A DNA stretch of 64,000 nt from Chaenocephalus aceratus (Eukaryota; Chordata; Actinopteri; Perciformes; Channichthyidae). Both the position numbers and the translations under genes were made by a program. The notes under the pieces are model-generated. The model had not been told where the DNA came from and ran no database searches. It saw only the letters and a list, made by a program, of their open reading frames with translations. The stretch is taken from positions 21,328,824 through 21,392,823 of the forward strand of contig CM043808.1 in assembly GCA_023974075.1 (NCBI GenBank), written 5' to 3'. This document shows positions 62,209 through 64,000 of the stretch, piece by piece. How positions within the stretch are numbered: the first letter of the stretch is position 1; every line of letters starts with the position of its first letter.

Positions 62209-62474
62209 ACAGCCAGCAAGTTTGGTGCTGCGGTCGGGACTTTCATCCACTCCATGCGCGTCCCTCATGAAGAGGGTGCTCGGGGGGTACAACTTGGACG
62301 GAGTCATGGCTGTCAACTGGGGGGTTGTAAACGAGGCCGAAGGGGTGAAGGCTTTTGTGCAGGCCTATCAGGAGACAGTGTTCGAGTCTGGTCTCTTTGT
62401 GAGTGAGTCGGTGTTTTGGGAGCATCCCCCGATGGACTTGTGCAGCCATCTGCCCTGCTGGAGGTGAAGTGTCC

Positions 62475-64000
62475 ACCATCATTATATAGGATATATATAT
62501 ATATATATTTGTATACATATCTGTAAATTGTATAATTTTATTTGATTTAAAAGTATTTTTGATCTCTGTCTATAAACACAAACTGAGTAAGATTGACAAT
62601 AAAGTTGACTTTGAAAAATATATATATTCTTTATGAAAATAGTTGACTGTTGGAGAAATGAATCCAAATGAAACGTTGGACTGAACTACAACTACGCCTT
62701 TAAATCTCTCCGGACTGTTTTTCAGTGGGATGGCAAGTTCCTATCTTTAAACATTTATTAGTTTTTTCTCAGAACAGATTTGATTTTCTGAAGTTAATTT
62801 AACTTTGCCGACCATGTAAGGTCATTATTAAAAAGGTACAATCAATTTGTTTAGGGTTGAATAAAATAATGATAAACATTTCATTTGGATAATTTACTGA
62901 CAGAATAAGAAACTCAATGATGCTCTACTCACCTGTTCCTTTTTATAAAGTGAAACAGTTGAAACGATAGATTTTAGTAAACTTAAAAACAACCTTCTCC
63001 AAAAGCTATCAAGGAATATACCGAATACTTGTTTTAGAACTTTATTACATATTTTTATATAAATAGTTTCAGTGATCCATAATTGACAGAAGCTTGTGTT
63101 TACACTGACCTGTTACTCATATATTAATGTCTTTGTAACTTATTTAAACCACTACCCAGTGTGAGAAAAAGTTTTTAGAGAGTACTTGTCCATGGACAAG
63201 TGAGTTTGGCAATTTACTTGTCCGAATACATTTTCCACTTGTCCAGAATGGACAAAAATTGGGGCCACTGGAATCTTCTTCTTCGTCATCGTATTTTACA
63301 ATTTCCCACGGTTTTTATGATACCGCTAACGTAAGTGAGCGGTAAGATTTTAATGCATCACACAAAGGGTTGGGTATCGTTTGGATTTTAACGATTCCGG
63401 TTCTGCTTTTTGATTCCGGTTATTTTCGGTTCTCAGTTCCAGTTCTTTGAGAGGGTCAAAATAAGTCCCATGACAAACTGGGAGAAAAATATATTTATGA
63501 AAACATTAAGTGAAATCTGTATTCCTATTTACAAATCACTTCATACTGTTGAATTTCTTACGGTTATTGAATACAATTATATAAAAATAATCTCTGCATT
63601 GTTTAGTTCTAAGTGGTGCAGTTTGAGAATGTACAATTGGCCCAGTGTCCTCTGATGTTATACTGCAACCTGCCTGTGAGACAGAGTCCAACCACACATG
63701 TCCAACACATAGGACATAACCTAATAATAATAATAAAATACATTATATTTATAGCCTATAGGCCTAGCGCTTTTCTACAACTCAAAGACGCGTGCACGCA
63801 TTTATTTGCTTTTACAAACACATGAGCTAAAACGCTTAATAACCTTCATTACGTGTTAGAGAAAGAACATAAGAAAGTTTGACAAAGATGAGGCTGTTAA
63901 ACGGGCAGCGGATCCGCTGTGTGTAGAAAGAGAGAGAGAGAGACGCTGAGCTGCACCGTGCAGCGATCAGCTGATACGGAGCATATGAGAGAGCTGCAGT
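62475..64000. other. AT-rich flank with transposon ends
   Basis: No coding exon is supported. It contains a short (AT)n run at about 62489-62508, an ACTTGTCC-repeat block (63185-63255), and a hAT-like end motif GGTTGGGTATCGTTTGG followed by ATTCCGGTTCT repeats near 63369-63445. The far right end has a GA run (63929-63942). Confidence 0.4.

Larger units (their letters stand above)
58797..62212. repeat. 4-bp target site duplication ACAG flanking the ERV
   Basis: ACAG at 58797-58800 is repeated at 62209-62212, immediately outside TG...CA retroviral ends. Removing the insert and one ACAG restores a continuous coding stretch of the host gene. A 4-bp duplication is typical of gammaretrovirus-like integrases. 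Confidence 0.9.
57491..62474 (+). pseudogene. SWIM zinc-finger / YqaJ-exonuclease gene, split by an ERV
   Basis: The family is multi-copy in fishes. Exon 1 (57491-57650) starts MAVTLANFTRFFQNENKS and includes SGHVESCTYTKGELVG before a GTGAGT donor. A later exon (from 58316, acceptor TTTGTACAG) encodes the SWIM finger CDCARGMYKCSH (C-x-C-x6-C-x-H). Shifted frames follow with PVSQLYQQ and ARDIATQDVDWFRSAL, up to RRGRL at 58790. There the retrovirus interrupts. Coding similarity resumes at 62209 with ASKFGAAV, then VNWGVVNEAEG and, in another frame, GVLGASPDGLVQPSALLEVK. That last part is the YqaJ PD-(D/E)xK nuclease signature (Asp, Glu-x-Lys). YqaJ relatives are phage lambda-type exonucleases. 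Several frame changes and the insertion make it non-functional here. The C-terminus after 62474 is not recognised. Confidence 0.75.

Overview
The window is nuclear DNA from a teleost fish. It has three multi-exon vertebrate genes with GT-AG introns, dense (GT)n/(CA)n microsatellites, many DNA-transposon relics (hAT-like, PIF/Harbinger, TTAAAGG MITEs) and an endogenous retrovirus. The species cannot be fixed from the sequence alone.

Layout. Positions 1-13,500 are gene-poor: a broken Harbinger transposase (1141-2200, minus) lies beside a nested hAT-like insertion with a perfect 8-bp target duplication (2250-3232), and a second hAT-like element lies at 5568-6173. Positions 13,965-36,036 (plus) hold nhsl1, a Nance-Horan-syndrome-like actin/WAVE regulator, from a short alternative first exon to the stop codon in eight coding exons; its introns and 3'UTR carry microsatellites and MITEs. 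hebp2, a SOUL heme-binding protein gene, lies at 40,753-43,415 (minus), tail-to-tail with nhsl1. cmtr1, the mRNA cap1 2'-O-methyltransferase, lies at 45,565-54,579 (minus) with 23 coding exons and a probable non-coding first exon ending near 55,613. Positions 56,150-64,000 are a transposon graveyard. A plus-strand SWIM zinc-finger/YqaJ-exonuclease gene relic (about 57,491-62,474) is split by a minus-strand endogenous retrovirus (58,801-62,208) with a perfect 4-bp target duplication, ACAG.

How the genes work. The three host genes have unrelated jobs: lamellipodial actin control (NHSL1), heme/porphyrin binding (HEBP2) and mRNA cap methylation (CMTR1). They look like conserved chromosomal neighbours, not an operon-like unit; NHSL1 and HEBP2 are also neighbours on human chromosome 6.

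Data-quality warning. All three host genes contain single-base indels, mostly in short homopolymers. I count about 11 in nhsl1, 2 in hebp2 and 4 in cmtr1. Splice sites, exon phases and amino-acid conservation are otherwise preserved, and the lengths of the affected exons differ from the expected phase by exactly the net indel count. This is best explained by consensus error in a long-read assembly rather than by three independent gene deaths, so I annotate them as genes, not pseudogenes. I found no clear evidence of a previously undescribed biological system. The most informative loci are the retrovirus-in-YqaJ insertion, the core-inverted MITE pair, and the upstream segment shared by the two transposon-associated genes at opposite ends of the window.
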